A stretch of 64,000 bases of DNA from Streptomyces griseoluteus. Its GTDB lineage: Bacteria; Actinomycetota; Actinomycetes; Streptomycetales; Streptomycetaceae. Made by a program: the position numbers and the translations under genes. The DNA lies in assembly GCA_000717735.1 (NCBI GenBank), contig JOBE01000018.1, positions 1 to 64,000 of the forward strand. Reading direction: 5' to 3'. Shown in pieces: positions 34,423 through 43,497 of this stretch. The notes under the pieces are model-generated. The model searched no databases. It was not told the DNA's origin and was given only the letters and a program-made list of their open reading frames with translations. Positions within the stretch are counted from its first letter, which is position 1. Every line of letters starts with the position of its first letter.

Positions 34423-37400
34423 CTACGCCTTGCGGAGGCGGAACGTCAGGGACAGGCCCTCGTCCTCGAACGGGGCGCCGTACGCGTCGTCCGCGTCGCC
34501 CTGGGCGTGGTCCGTGGCCAGGACCTCGTCGGCGATGAGGTCCGCGTGGGCCGTGAGGGCCTCGACGGTCTCCGGGGACTCCGACGTCCAGCGCAGGGCG
34601 ATGCGGTCCGCGACGTCCAGACCGCTGTTCTTGCGGGCCTCCTGGATCAGACGGATCGCGTCGCGGGCCAGACCCGCCTTGCGCAGCTCCGGGGTGATCT
34701 CCAGGTCCAGGGCGACCGTCGCGCCCGCGTCGGAGGCGACCGACCAGCCTTCGCGCGGGGTCTCCGTGATGATGACCTCCTCGGGGGTGACGGTGATCAC
34801 CTCGCCGTTCACCTCCAGGGTCGCCTCGCCCTCGCGCAGGGCCAGCGAGAGCGCCGCCGCGTCGGCCGCCGCGACCGCCTTCGCCACGTCCTGGACGCCC
34901 TTGCCGAAGCGCTTGCCGAGGGCGCGGAAGTTCGCCTTCGCCGTCGTGTCGACGAGCGAGCCGCCGACCTCCGACAGGGACGCCAGGGAGCTGACGTTCA
35001 GCTCCTCCGTGATCTGGGCCTGGAGCTCGGGGGAGAGGGACGCGAAGCCCGTCGCCGCCACCAGCGCGCGGGAGAGCGGCTGGCGGGTCTTCACGCCCGA
35101 CTCGGCGCGGGTCGCCCGGCCCAGCTCCACCAGACGCCGGACGAGCAGCATCTGCTCCGAGAGCGTCTTGTCGATCCGGGTCGTGTCCGCCTCAGGCCAG
35201 GTGGCCAGGTGGACGGATTCCGGGGCGTCCGGCGTCACCGGTGCCACCAGGTCCTGCCAGACCCGCTCCGTGATGAAGGGGGTCAGCGGGGCCATCAGGC
35301 GGGTGACCGTCTCGATCACGTCGTGCAGGGTGCGCAGCGCCGCCTTGTCGCCCTGCCAGAAGCGGCGGCGGGACCGGCGTACGTACCAGTTCGACAGATC
35401 GTCGACGAAGGCCGAGATCAGCTTGCCGGTGCGCTGGGTGTCGTACGACTCCATCGCCTCGGTCGTCTCGGCGACCAGCGTGTTCAGCTCGGAGAGGAGC
35501 CAGCGGTCGAGGACCGTGCGGTCGGCCGGCGCCGGGTCCGCCGCGCTCGGCGCCCAGCCGGACGTACGGGCGTACAGCGCCTGGAAGGCGACCGTGTTCC
35601 AGTACGTCAGGAGCGTCTTGCGGACGACCTCCTGGATCGTGCCGTGGCCCACCCGGCGCGCCGCCCACGGCGAGCCGCCGGCCGCCATGAACCAGCGGAC
35701 GGCGTCGGCGCCGTGCTGGTCCATCAGCGGGATGGGCTGGAGGATGTTGCCCAGGTGCTTGGACATCTTGCGGCCGTCCTCGGCGAGGATGTGGCCCAGG
35801 CAGACCACGTTCTCGTAGGACGACTTGTCGAACACGAGGGTGCCGACCGCCATCAGCGTGTAGAACCAGCCGCGGGTCTGGTCGATGGCCTCGGAGATGA
35901 ACTGCGCCGGGTACCGGGACTCGAACAGTTCCTTGTTCTCGTACGGGTAGCCGTACTGCGCGAACGGCATCGAGCCCGAGTCGTACCAGGCGTCGATGAC
36001 CTCGGGTACGCGCGTCGCCGTCTTCCCGCAGCCCTCGGTCGGGCAGGCGAACGTGACCGCGTCGATGTACGGGCGGTGCGGGTCGAGCTCCGACTGGTCC
36101 GTGCCGGTCAGCTCGGTCAGCTCGGCGCGCGAGCCCGCGCACGTCAGGTGGTCGTCCTCGCAGCGCCAGATCGGCAGCGGGGTGCCCCAGTAGCGGTTCC
36201 GGGAGAGCGCCCAGTCGACGTTGTTCGTCAGCCAGTCGCCGAAGCGGCCGTGCTTGACCGAGTCCGGGAACCAGTTCGTCCGCTCGTTCTCGGCGAGCAT
36301 GCGGTCCTTGACCGCGGTCGTACGGATGTACCAGGACGGCTGCGCGTAGTAGAGCAGGGCCGTGTGGCAGCGCCAGCAGTGCGGGTAGCTGTGCTCGTAC
36401 GCGATGTGCCGGAAGAGCAGGCCGCGGGCCTCCAGGTCGGCGGTGAGCGCCTCGTCGGCCTTCTTGAAGAAGACGCCGCCGACCAGCGGCACGTCCTCCT
36501 CGAAGGTGCCGTCGGGGCGGACCGGGTTCACGACCGGCAGGCCGTACGCCTTGCAGACCTTGAGGTCGTCCTCACCGAAGGCGGGGGACTGGTGGACCAG
36601 ACCCGTACCGTCCTCGGTCGTCACGTACTCGGCGTTGACGACGTAGTGCGCCGGGGCGTCGAAGGGGATCAGCTCGAAGGGGCGCTGGTACGTCCAGCGC
36701 TCCATCTCGGCGCCCGTGAACGACTCGCCGGTGGTGACCCAGCCCTCGCCGAGCGCCTTCTCGACCAGCGGCTGCGCGACCACGAGCCGCTCGTCGCCGT
36801 CGGTGGCGACCACGTAGGTGACCTCGGGGTGGGCGGCGACCGCCGTGTTGGACACCAGGGTCCACGGGGTCGTCGTCCAGACGAGGAGCGCCGCCTTCCC
36901 GGCCAGCGGTCCCGAGGTCAGCGGGAAGCGGACGTAGACGGAGGGGTCGACGACCGTCTCGTAGCCCTGGGCCAGCTCGTGGTCGGAGAGGCCGGTGCCG
37001 CAGCGGGGGCACCAGGGGGCGACCCGGTGGTCCTGGACGAGGAGGTCCTTGTCGAAGATCTGCTTCAGGGACCACCAGACCGACTCGATGTACGAGGGGT
37101 CCATGGTCCGGTACGCGTCGTCCAGGTCGACCCAGTAGCCCATGCGGGTCGTGAGCTCGGCGAAGGCGTCGGTGTGGCGGGTCACGGACTCGCGGCACTT
37201 GTCGTTGAACGCGGCGATGCCGTATTCCTCGATGTCCTTCTTGCCGGAGAAGCCGAGCTCCTTCTCGACGGCGAGCTCGACCGGCAGGCCGTGGCAGTCC
37301 CAGCCGGCCTTGCGGGCCACGTGGTAGCCGCGCATGGTCCGGAAGCGGGGGAAGACGTCCTTGAAGACGCGGGCCTCGATGTGGTGCGCACCGGGCATGC

Positions 37401-37566
37401 CGTTGGCCGTGGGCGGGCCTTCGTAGAACACCCACTCGGGGCGTCCTTCGGATTGTTCGAGGGTCTTGGCGAAGACCTTGTTCTCGTGCCAGAAATCGAG
37501 CACGGCGTGCTCCATCGCGGGCAGGTCTACCTGGGCGGGCACCTGGCGGTACTGCGGCGGTGTCAT
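34423..37566 (-). CDS. ileS: Isoleucyl-tRNA synthetase
   Basis: Class I aminoacyl-tRNA synthetase, 1047 residues. The signature HIGH motif appears as GAHHIEARVFKD (start of the catalytic domain), the KMSKS motif as GRKMSKHLGN, with the editing (CP1) domain between (LVWTTTPWTLVSNTAVAAHP core TTTPWTL) and a C-terminal anticodon-binding domain. Sequence layout (residues such as WDCHGLPVELAVEKELG) fits the long eukaryote-like IleRS type, which is typical of actinobacteria and often less sensitive to mupirocin. ATG 37566 has the ribosome binding site CCGGAGGAA, which is part of the T-box control hairpin. Confidence 0.96.
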   Translation of the reverse strand: MTPPQYRQVPAQVDLPAMEHAVLDFWHENKVFAKTLEQSEGRPEWVFYEGPPTANGMPGAHHIEARVFKDVFPRFRTMRGYHVARKAGWDCHGLPVELAVEKELGFSGKKDIEEYGIAAFNDKCRESVTRHTDAFAELTTRMGYWVDLDDAYRTMDPSYIESVWWSLKQIFDKDLLVQDHRVAPWCPRCGTGLSDHELAQGYETVVDPSVYVRFPLTSGPLAGKAALLVWTTTPWTLVSNTAVAAHPEVTYVVATDGDERLVVAQPLVEKALGEGWVTTGESFTGAEMERWTYQRPFELIPFDAPAHYVVNAEYVTTEDGTGLVHQSPAFGEDDLKVCKAYGLPVVNPVRPDGTFEEDVPLVGGVFFKKADEALTADLEARGLLFRHIAYEHSYPHCWRCHTALLYYAQPSWYIRTTAVKDRMLAENERTNWFPDSVKHGRFGDWLTNNVDWALSRNRYWGTPLPIWRCEDDHLTCAGSRAELTELTGTDQSELDPHRPYIDAVTFACPTEGCGKTATRVPEVIDAWYDSGSMPFAQYGYPYENKELFESRYPAQFISEAIDQTRGWFYTLMAVGTLVFDKSSYENVVCLGHILAEDGRKMSKHLGNILQPIPLMDQHGADAVRWFMAAGGSPWAARRVGHGTIQEVVRKTLLTYWNTVAFQALYARTSGWAPSAADPAPADRTVLDRWLLSELNTLVAETTEAMESYDTQRTGKLISAFVDDLSNWYVRRSRRRFWQGDKAALRTLHDVIETVTRLMAPLTPFITERVWQDLVAPVTPDAPESVHLATWPEADTTRIDKTLSEQMLLVRRLVELGRATRAESGVKTRQPLSRALVAATGFASLSPELQAQITEELNVSSLASLSEVGGSLVDTTAKANFRALGKRFGKGVQDVAKAVAAADAAALSLALREGEATLEVNGEVITVTPEEVIITETPREGWSVASDAGATVALDLEITPELRKAGLARDAIRLIQEARKNSGLDVADRIALRWTSESPETVEALTAHADLIADEVLATDHAQGDADDAYGAPFEDEGLSLTFRLRKA

Positions 37567-37838
37567 CGAGTTCCTCCGGCGGACTGTCGTCGTTCCGTCG
37601 GAGGGACGAGAGCGCTGCTCCCGCGGTACCACCCTCCTTGGCCCGGGGCGCACCCGCCCTGAGCCCCCTCATTGGGGTCGCGACGCCGGGTCTAGTCACC
37701 GCGCTGTCCTGCGGCTTTCTTCCGACGGCTCCGGGGTGATGCTTCACATCGGGCTCGCCCCCGGGCTCTCACCGTCCCCGGGTCGCTCATGGCTGCGTAC
37801 GACGCTACTCGTCCCCATCCAAGCCTTTCGCTGAGCCC
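37567..37838 (-). promoter_or_regulatory. T-box riboswitch controlling ileS (translational type)
   Basis: The leader contains the T-box sequence TGGTACCGCGG (minus strand, 37621-37631), which pairs with the uncharged tRNA acceptor end. Upstream, the Stem I specifier region (GTGAAGCATCACC, around 37729-37741) carries the isoleucine codon ATC. Downstream there is no terminator hairpin with T-run. Instead CCTCCGACGG (37595-37604) can pair, with one mismatch, to CCGCCGGAGG (37573-37582), which includes the ileS ribosome binding site. This is the translational T-box arrangement known from actinobacterial ileS genes: uncharged tRNA-Ile frees the ribosome binding site. Confidence 0.9.
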
Positions 37839-37844
37839 AGTGTA
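37839..37844 (-). promoter_or_regulatory. -10 box of the ileS leader promoter
   Basis: TACACT on the minus strand lies just before the T-box leader; the -35 is weak. Transcription would begin near 37832. Confidence 0.4.
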
Positions 37845-38106
37845 CGGGCCCCGGGGCCCGGCGGCAGACCGGTTTTCCGTGACCCGAATGGCCATACGGG
37901 GCGGGCCGGACTCGGGGTACGGCCATGTGGGGGAGGGGCGGGACGGATTACCCGGCGGGGAGCTGGGCACAACGGAGGCAGGCCCGCCCCGAGGGGCGCG
38001 GGGGCGGGTGGGAACGGCGGCGTGCCCCGTTGCCGCGGGCCTTGGGCCGATTTATCGTCCCAGCACGATTCGCGAGCAAGATCACAAAATGTGAAGGGGC
38101 CGCGAC
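37845..38106. other. Intergenic region between ileS leader and DdbA-like gene
   Basis: Divergent promoter region. On the plus strand TTGCCG (38030-38035), 17-base spacer, TATCGT (38053-38058) is a good promoter for the DdbA-like gene. Nothing recognisable lies in 37850-38025. Confidence 0.55.
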
Positions 38107-38937
38107 ATGGTGGCGAAGAAGACCGCCGCGAAGAAGACCTCGACCGCCGGTTCCACCGGTTCGGCCGAGGGCGCCAAGGACGTGGCCGGGAAGAAGACGA
38201 CGGTCGCGGAGCCGCCGACGGTCGCGAAGAATGCGAGGACCACGAAGAAGGCCCACGACGCGCACGACGCGCACGACGCGCACGACGCGCACGACGCGAA
38301 GGAGTCGGCAGTCGCGCGGAAGTCGGTCGTGAAGAAGGCGGCCGTGAACAAGGCGGTCGCGGAGGACGCGGTCGCCGCCGCCGAGAAGACGCCCGCCAAG
38401 AAGGCCGTGGCGAAGAAGGCGGCCGCCAAGAAGGCGCCCGCCGCGAAGAAGCAGACAGGAGCCAGGACGGTGGCAGCGAAGAAGACCGCGGGTGGCGTCA
38501 CGACCGCCGGGGACGAGACCGCCGTGCCTCCGGCCCGTACCGGCGAACTCGCGGTGCGGCCGGGCGAGGACCCCTGGACCCCGGCGGAGGTCACCGAGGC
38601 CCGCACCGTGCTCCAGTCGGAGGTGCTGAGGCTCCGCAGCGAGCTCGCGCACTCCCAGGAGGAGCTCACCGGCCTCATGAGGGACTCCGGCGACGGCGCC
38701 GGGGACGACCAGGCCGACACCGGCACCAAGAACATCACCAGGGAGCACGAGCTGGCTCTCGCGGCCAACGCCCGGGAGATGCTGGAGCAGACCGAGCACG
38801 CCCTGGAACGGCTCGACGCCGGCACGTACGGGCTCTGCGAGGTGTGCGGCAGGCCGATCGGCAAGGCGCGGATGCAGGCCTTCCCGCGGGCCACGCTCTG
38901 CGTCGAGGACAAGCAGCGGCAGGAGCGGCGCGGCTGA
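38107..38937 (+). CDS. DdbA-like protein: histone H1-like tail plus TraR/DksA zinc-finger domain
   Basis: 276 residues. The N-terminal 145 residues are Lys/Ala-rich ([24 protein letters not shown]) like histone H1/HupS tails and presumably bind DNA; they include DAH repeated four times at about residues 50-61. The C-terminus is a DksA/TraR domain ([20 protein letters not shown]) ending in a zinc-finger region, CEVC then CVED: the fourth cysteine is replaced by Asp. Position next to lspA matches the S. coelicolor nucleoid-associated protein DdbA, described as combining histone- and DksA-like functions. ATG 38107 with GAAGGGG upstream. Confidence 0.85.
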   Translation: MVAKKTAAKKTSTAGSTGSAEGAKDVAGKKTTVAEPPTVAKNARTTKKAHDAHDAHDAHDAHDAKESAVARKSVVKKAAVNKAVAEDAVAAAEKTPAKKAVAKKAAAKKAPAAKKQTGARTVAAKKTAGGVTTAGDETAVPPARTGELAVRPGEDPWTPAEVTEARTVLQSEVLRLRSELAHSQEELTGLMRDSGDGAGDDQADTGTKNITREHELALAANAREMLEQTEHALERLDAGTYGLCEVCGRPIGKARMQAFPRATLCVEDKQRQERRG

Positions 38938-39017
38938 CGATCTCGGCTGACGGTCTCGTACGCCTGTGCCGTACCCTCGGTGCACGGTCAGGCATCGAGG
39001 TCGAGGGACTCACTCAC

Positions 39018-39638
39018 GTGGCAGAGGCGGAGCGCATCATCGGTACGCCGGATTCAGCAGGGGCCGACGAGTCGGTCCCCTCCGAGGAGACGGCCGTCCC
39101 CGACGGGTCGGCCGCCTCCGACGGGTCGGCCGCTTCCGGGGAGCGGCCGCGGGGCAGGCGCAGGATCCTCGCCCTGCTCGTGGTGGCCGTCGTCGCCTAC
39201 CTGCTCGACCTGGGCAGCAAGATGCTCGTGGTCGCCAAGCTGGAGGGCCGCGAGCCGATCCGGGTGATCGGCGACGTGCTGCGCTTCGACGCCATCCGGA
39301 ACCCGGGTGCCGCGTTCGGCATGGGCGAGGCCTTCACGATCATCTTCACCTGTATCGCCGTCGCCGTGATCGTCGTGATCATCCGGCTCGCGCGCAAGCT
39401 CTACAGCCTGCCCTGGGCCATCGCGCTCGGTCTGCTGCTCGGCGGCGCGCTGGGCAACCTCACGGACCGGATCTTCCGCTCGCCGGGGGTCTTCGAGGGC
39501 GCCGTGGTCGACTTCATCGCCCCCGCGCACTTCGCCGTCTTCAACCTCGCCGACTCGGCGATCGTGTGCGGCGGCATCCTCATCGTGATCCTGTCGTTCC
39601 GGGGTCTGGACCCGGACGGAACGGTCCACAAGGACTGA
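39018..39638 (+). CDS. lspA: Lipoprotein signal peptidase II
   Basis: Integral membrane aspartic protease that removes signal peptides from lipid-modified prolipoproteins. 206 residues. A 45-residue charged, disordered N-terminal extension rich in Ser, Asp and Glu precedes four membrane helices. The catalytic aspartates are in [11 protein letters not shown] and [21 protein letters not shown] and [14 protein letters not shown] are also typical. GTG 39018 is supported by GAGGGACTC about 8 bases upstream. Precedes the pseudouridine synthase gene by 41 bases, an order conserved in many bacteria. Confidence 0.94.
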   Translation: MAEAERIIGTPDSAGADESVPSEETAVPDGSAASDGSAASGERPRGRRRILALLVVAVVAYLLDLGSKMLVVAKLEGREPIRVIGDVLRFDAIRNPGAAFGMGEAFTIIFTCIAVAVIVVIIRLARKLYSLPWAIALGLLLGGALGNLTDRIFRSPGVFEGAVVDFIAPAHFAVFNLADSAIVCGGILIVILSFRGLDPDGTVHKD

Positions 39639-39679
39639 CGCCCGGACGGAGTACCTCCGGCACCAGGCATACTCGACGG

Positions 39680-40621
39680 GTGAGCATGAGTCCCGAGATC
39701 CGCACGCTGCCCGTTCCCGATGGCCTTGAGGGCGAGCGCGTCGACGCCGCCATCGCCCGTATGTTCGGGTTCTCCCGTACGAAGGCGGCCGAGCTGGCCG
39801 CCGCAGGGAAGGTCCAGGTCGACGGCTCCGTCGTCGGCAAGTCCGAGCGGGTGAGCGGCGGGGCGTGGCTGGAGGTCGAGATGCCGGGCGCTGCCGCGCC
39901 CGTCCAGATCGTCGCCGAGCCCGTCGAGGGCATGGAGATCATCCATGACGACGACGACATCGTCGTCATCATGAAGCCGGTCGGCGTGGCCGCGCACCCC
40001 AGCCCCGGCTGGACCGGCACCACGGTCATCGGCGGCCTCGCCGCCGCCGGCTACCGCATCTCCACCTCCGGCGCCGCCGAGCGCCAGGGCATCGTGCACC
40101 GTCTCGACGTCGGCACCTCCGGTCTGATGGTGGTCGCCAAGTCGGAGTACGCGTACACCTCGCTCAAGCGCCAGTTCAAGGAGCGCGTGGTCGACAAGCG
40201 CTACCACGCCCTGGTGCAGGGGCACCCCGACCCGATGAGCGGCACCATCGACGCCCCCATCGGCCGGCACCCGAACCACGACTACAAGTGGGCGGTCACC
40301 GCCGAGGGCAAGCCGTCGGTCACGCACTACGACCTCATCGAGGCGTACCGCTCGGCCTCGCTGCTCGACATCAAGCTGGAGACGGGCCGCACCCACCAGA
40401 TCCGGGTGCACATGTCCGCCCACCGCCACCCCTGCGTCGGCGACCTCACCTACGGCGCCGACCCGACGATCGCCAAGCGCCTCGGCCTGACCCGGCAGTG
40501 GCTGCACGCCGTCCGCCTCGGCTTCGAGCACCCGGGCGACGGCTCGTGGGTCGAGTTCGCCAGCACCTACCCCGAGGACCTGCGCAAGGCCCTCGACCGG
40601 ATCGCGGCGGAGAGCCAGTGA
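39680..40621 (+). CDS. RluA/RluD-family pseudouridine synthase
   Basis: Converts uridine to pseudouridine in RNA, probably 23S rRNA. 313 residues: N-terminal S4 RNA-binding domain ([20 protein letters not shown]), then the catalytic domain with [18 protein letters not shown] (Asp nucleophile in HRLD), [18 protein letters not shown] and [13 protein letters not shown]. Start GTG 39680; ATG 39686 is an alternative. CATACT at 39669-39674 lies 5 bases before the GTG and no ribosome binding site is present, suggesting a leaderless message. Overlaps the GNAT gene start (GTGA). Confidence 0.92.
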   Translation: MSMSPEIRTLPVPDGLEGERVDAAIARMFGFSRTKAAELAAAGKVQVDGSVVGKSERVSGGAWLEVEMPGAAAPVQIVAEPVEGMEIIHDDDDIVVIMKPVGVAAHPSPGWTGTTVIGGLAAAGYRISTSGAAERQGIVHRLDVGTSGLMVVAKSEYAYTSLKRQFKERVVDKRYHALVQGHPDPMSGTIDAPIGRHPNHDYKWAVTAEGKPSVTHYDLIEAYRSASLLDIKLETGRTHQIRVHMSAHRHPCVGDLTYGADPTIAKRLGLTRQWLHAVRLGFEHPGDGSWVEFASTYPEDLRKALDRIAAESQ

Positions 40622-41085
40622 GTGCCGTGTTCGGCGTCCGCCAGGCGCTGGACCCCGAGGACCGGGAGGCGTGCTTCGCGGTGCGCCGTGAGGTCTTCGT
40701 CGAGGAGCAGGGCGTTCCGCAGGAGCTGGAGTACGACGCGTACGACGCGGCCGCGGCGCATGTGCTCGCCGTGCGCGAGGACGGGCTGCCGCTGGGCACC
40801 GGGCGCCTTCTCCTCGGGGCGGACGCGGTCGGGAAGACCGGCGGCGACGCCTCGGTGGGCTCGCTCGGCCGGCTCGCGGTCACCAAGGCGGCCCGTGGCC
40901 TCGGCGTCGGCGCCGCGCTCGTCCGGGCCGTCGAGGACGTGGCGCGCGAGCGCGGTCTGACCGCCGTCGACCTGCACGCGCAGACGCACGCGCTCGGCTT
41001 CTACGAGCGCCTCGGCTACGAGGCGTACGGCCCGGAGTTCCCCGACGCGGGCATGCCGCACCGGGCGATGCGAAGGTTCCTGTAG
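40618..41085 (+). CDS. GNAT family N-acetyltransferase
   Basis: 155 residues, ElaA/YitI-like single-domain GNAT. Typical parts: [19 protein letters not shown] at the start, the core [22 protein letters not shown] (acetyl-CoA pyrophosphate loop in [10 protein letters not shown]) and [18 protein letters not shown]. Substrate unknown. The GTG at 40618 overlaps the RluD-family stop codon, so it is translated in a coupled way from the lspA-rluD message. Confidence 0.9.
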   Translation: MSAVFGVRQALDPEDREACFAVRREVFVEEQGVPQELEYDAYDAAAAHVLAVREDGLPLGTGRLLLGADAVGKTGGDASVGSLGRLAVTKAARGLGVGAALVRAVEDVARERGLTAVDLHAQTHALGFYERLGYEAYGPEFPDAGMPHRAMRRFL

Positions 41086-41137
41086 GCGGAGGTCTCTCCG
41101 GTCGTGGGCCGGGCGCCGTCGTTGTCTGTTTCCTGAT

Positions 41138-41150
41138 GCCCCTTCGGGGC
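41138..41150 (+). terminator. Small hairpin after the GNAT gene
   Basis: GCCCC-TTC-GGGGC, 53 bases past the GNAT stop codon. Weak terminator candidate. Confidence 0.35.
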
Positions 41151-41189
41151 GACAGGTGTGAAAACGGGCATACGTGGCAGGGTGGGCCC

Positions 41190-42803
41190 GTGGATCAATT
41201 GGCCCTGTTGTTCTTGCTGCTGCTCGGCGCCCTGCTCACCGTCCCCCTCGGTGAGCGGCTCGGACTGCCCGCACCCGTCCTGATGACCCTCATCGGGATC
41301 GTACTGGCCTTCCTGCCCTTCGTGCCGAACGTCGAGATCCCGCCGGAACTCATCCTCCCGCTGGTCCTGCCCCCTCTGCTGTACGCCTCCGTGCAGCGCA
41401 CCTCCTGGCGCCAGTTCGCGGCCAACAAGCGGCCCATCCTCCTGCTCGCGGTCGCCCTGGTCTTCGTCACCACGGCCGCCGTCGGTGCGGTCGCGCACTC
41501 GCTCGTGCCCGGCCTTCCGCTGGCCGCCGCCATCGCGCTCGGCGCCCTCGTCGCGCCGCCCGACCCGGTCGCGGCGACCGCCGTGGCCGGCTCGCTCGGG
41601 CTGCCCCGCCGCCTGGTGTCGATCCTGGAGGGCGAGGGCCTCTTCAACGACGTCACCGCGATCGTGCTCTACCACGTGGCCATCGCCGCCGTCGTCGGCG
41701 GCTCCTTCTCCTGGCCCGAGGCGGTCGGCGCGCTGGTGCTCTCCGCCGTGGTCGCCATGGTCGTCGGTCTGGGGCTCGGCTGGCTCTCCAACAAGCTCAT
41801 CGGGCTCCTGGGCGACGCCACCCTCCAGACCGGACTCACCCTCCTCGTGCCCTTCGTGAGCTACGTCCTCGCCGAGGAGCTGCACGGCTCCGGCGTCCTC
41901 GCCGTCCTGGTCACCGCCCTCTTCCTCGCCGAGCACGCGGCCGACGCCGACGACGTGATGGGCCGGCTCGCCGGGCAGACCTTCTGGCAGATCGTCGACA
42001 CCCTCGTCACGGGCATCGCCTTCGGCCTCATCGGTCTCGAACTCGTCCATGTCTTCGGGGGCTTCGGGGGCTTCGGGGGCTTCGGGGTGGCGGACGGGCA
42101 CGGCCTGGAGATGCTCGGCTGGGGCGCCGCCGTCGTCGCGGTGGTCGTCGGGGTCCGGCTCCTCTGGCTGCTGCCCGCCACCTGGCTCGCGAAGCGGCTG
42201 CACACGCGCCGGGACGTCGACGAGGAGATCCCGACGAGCTGGCGGGAGACCATCGTCATGTGGTGGGCGGGGATGCGCGGGGTGGCCTCGGTGGCGCTTG
42301 CGCTCGCCATCCCGCTCCGTACCGACGACGGCTCGCCCTTCCCCGGCCGCGACGAGATCGTCTTCATCGCCTTCTGTGTGATCATCGCCACCCTCGTCTT
42401 CCAGGGGCTCACCCTGCCCTGGCTGGTCAGGCGGCTCGGGGTGCGGGCCGACGCGGACGCCGAGCGGGCCCTTGAGCGGGATCTGGCCATCCGGGCCGCG
42501 AAGGCCGCCAAGCGCAGGCTCAAGGAGATCGAGGAGGTCGAGGAGCTGCCCGAGGACCTCCAGGAGCGGCTGTCGCGCGGGGCGTACGACATCGGGGCGC
42601 GGATCAGCCCGGACATGGTCGACGAGGAGCGGAAGGCCGCCTTCGCGGAGCGCTCGAAGCGGTTCAAGGCCGTGCAGCGAATCCAGCGCGAGCTGATGTC
42701 GGCCGCCCGGCACGAGGTGCTCTCGGCGCGCAGCGAGCCGGGAGCCGACCCGGAGGTGGTGGACCGGGTGCTGCGCCAGCTGGACGTGCGCAGCATGCGG
42801 TGA
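41190..42803 (+). CDS. CPA1-type Na+/H+ antiporter
   Basis: Cation/proton exchanger in the cell membrane. 537 residues: about 12 membrane helices with the CPA1 core LVAPPDPVAATAVAGSLGLP and ILEGEGLFNDVTAIVLY (ND motif) and the later WWAGMRGVASVALALAIPL, then a 110-residue cytoplasmic helical tail (AIRAAKAAKRRLKEIEEVEE). A GGFGGFGGFG run (9-base DNA repeat near 42058-42090) lies in a loop. GTG 41190 with CAGGGTGGG upstream. Confidence 0.92.
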   Translation: MDQLALLFLLLLGALLTVPLGERLGLPAPVLMTLIGIVLAFLPFVPNVEIPPELILPLVLPPLLYASVQRTSWRQFAANKRPILLLAVALVFVTTAAVGAVAHSLVPGLPLAAAIALGALVAPPDPVAATAVAGSLGLPRRLVSILEGEGLFNDVTAIVLYHVAIAAVVGGSFSWPEAVGALVLSAVVAMVVGLGLGWLSNKLIGLLGDATLQTGLTLLVPFVSYVLAEELHGSGVLAVLVTALFLAEHAADADDVMGRLAGQTFWQIVDTLVTGIAFGLIGLELVHVFGGFGGFGGFGVADGHGLEMLGWGAAVVAVVVGVRLLWLLPATWLAKRLHTRRDVDEEIPTSWRETIVMWWAGMRGVASVALALAIPLRTDDGSPFPGRDEIVFIAFCVIIATLVFQGLTLPWLVRRLGVRADADAERALERDLAIRAAKAAKRRLKEIEEVEELPEDLQERLSRGAYDIGARISPDMVDEERKAAFAERSKRFKAVQRIQRELMSAARHEVLSARSEPGADPEVVDRVLRQLDVRSMR

Positions 42804-42840
42804 GGCGGGTGCCCCGGGACCGGATGGCAGGATGGGACGC

Positions 42841-43410
42841 ATGGACATCATGCTCTTCCACTCGGCCTACGGGCTGACCCCTTCCGTCGAGGCCGCTGCC
42901 GAGCGGCTCCGTGCCGCCGGGCACCAGGTCTGGACCCCGGACCTCTACGGGGGCCGGACGGTCGGGACCGTGGAGGAGGGTGTGGAGCTCCGGGACGAGA
43001 TCGGCAAGGACGAGCTGCTGAAGCGGGCGGTCCTCGCCGCCGCCCCCTACTCCGAGCGCGGACTGGTCTACATGGGCCTCTCCCTCGGGGCCTCGATCGC
43101 GCAGACCCTGGCGCTCGGGGACGAGAAGGCGCGCGGGCTGCTGCTGTTCCACGGCACCTCGGACCTCGCGGAGTCCGCGTCGGTGGACGAGTTGCCCGTG
43201 CAGCTGCACGTGGCCGACCCCGACCCGTTCGAGACGCACGACTGGCTGTCCTCCTGGTACCTCCAGATGCGCAAGGCGGGGGCGGACGTGGAGATCTACC
43301 GCTACCCGGGCGCCGGGCACGTGTTCACGGACGCGGAACTGCCGGACTGGGACGAGGAGGCGGCCGAGCGGGCCTGGTCGGTGGCGCTGTCCTTCATCGA
43401 GGATCTGTAG
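42841..43410 (+). CDS. Dienelactone hydrolase family protein
   Basis: 189-residue alpha/beta hydrolase. The nucleophile elbow reads MGLSLGAS (Ser in place of the Cys of classical dienelactone hydrolase); Asp is probably in VADPDPFETH and His in YPGAGHVFTD. The segment GHQVWTPDLYGGRTVGTVEEG is typical of the family. Substrate unknown. ATG 42841 is preferred; ATG 42832 would add three residues. Confidence 0.88.
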   Translation: MDIMLFHSAYGLTPSVEAAAERLRAAGHQVWTPDLYGGRTVGTVEEGVELRDEIGKDELLKRAVLAAAPYSERGLVYMGLSLGASIAQTLALGDEKARGLLLFHGTSDLAESASVDELPVQLHVADPDPFETHDWLSSWYLQMRKAGADVEIYRYPGAGHVFTDAELPDWDEEAAERAWSVALSFIEDL

Positions 43411-43443
43411 GACCTGCAGGACCGTAGGACCTGTCGAACGGGC

Positions 43444-43474
43444 GTGGCCCCCGGGGGAGTTCCCCGGGGGCCAC
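43444..43474. terminator. Bidirectional terminator
   Basis: Perfect 13-base-pair hairpin (43444-43456 with 43462-43474, loop of 5) between the convergent hydrolase and metalloprotease genes. Confidence 0.85.
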
Positions 43475-43497
43475 ACCTCTGTCCGGCCGGATCAGGA

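Noticed and set aside
34399..37662. 1087-codon plus-strand frame opposite ileS
   Set aside because: Antisense shadow of ileS and starts inside a terminator hairpin.
38265..38298. Four tandem 9-base repeats, considered as a CRISPR-like or regulatory array
   Set aside because: They are inside the DdbA-like gene and encode Asp-Ala-His; units are contiguous with no spacers.
42058..42090. Triplicated GGCTTCGGG unit as a mobile or regulatory repeat
   Set aside because: It is in frame in the antiporter gene as Gly-Gly-Phe repeats in a loop; simple local duplication explains it.
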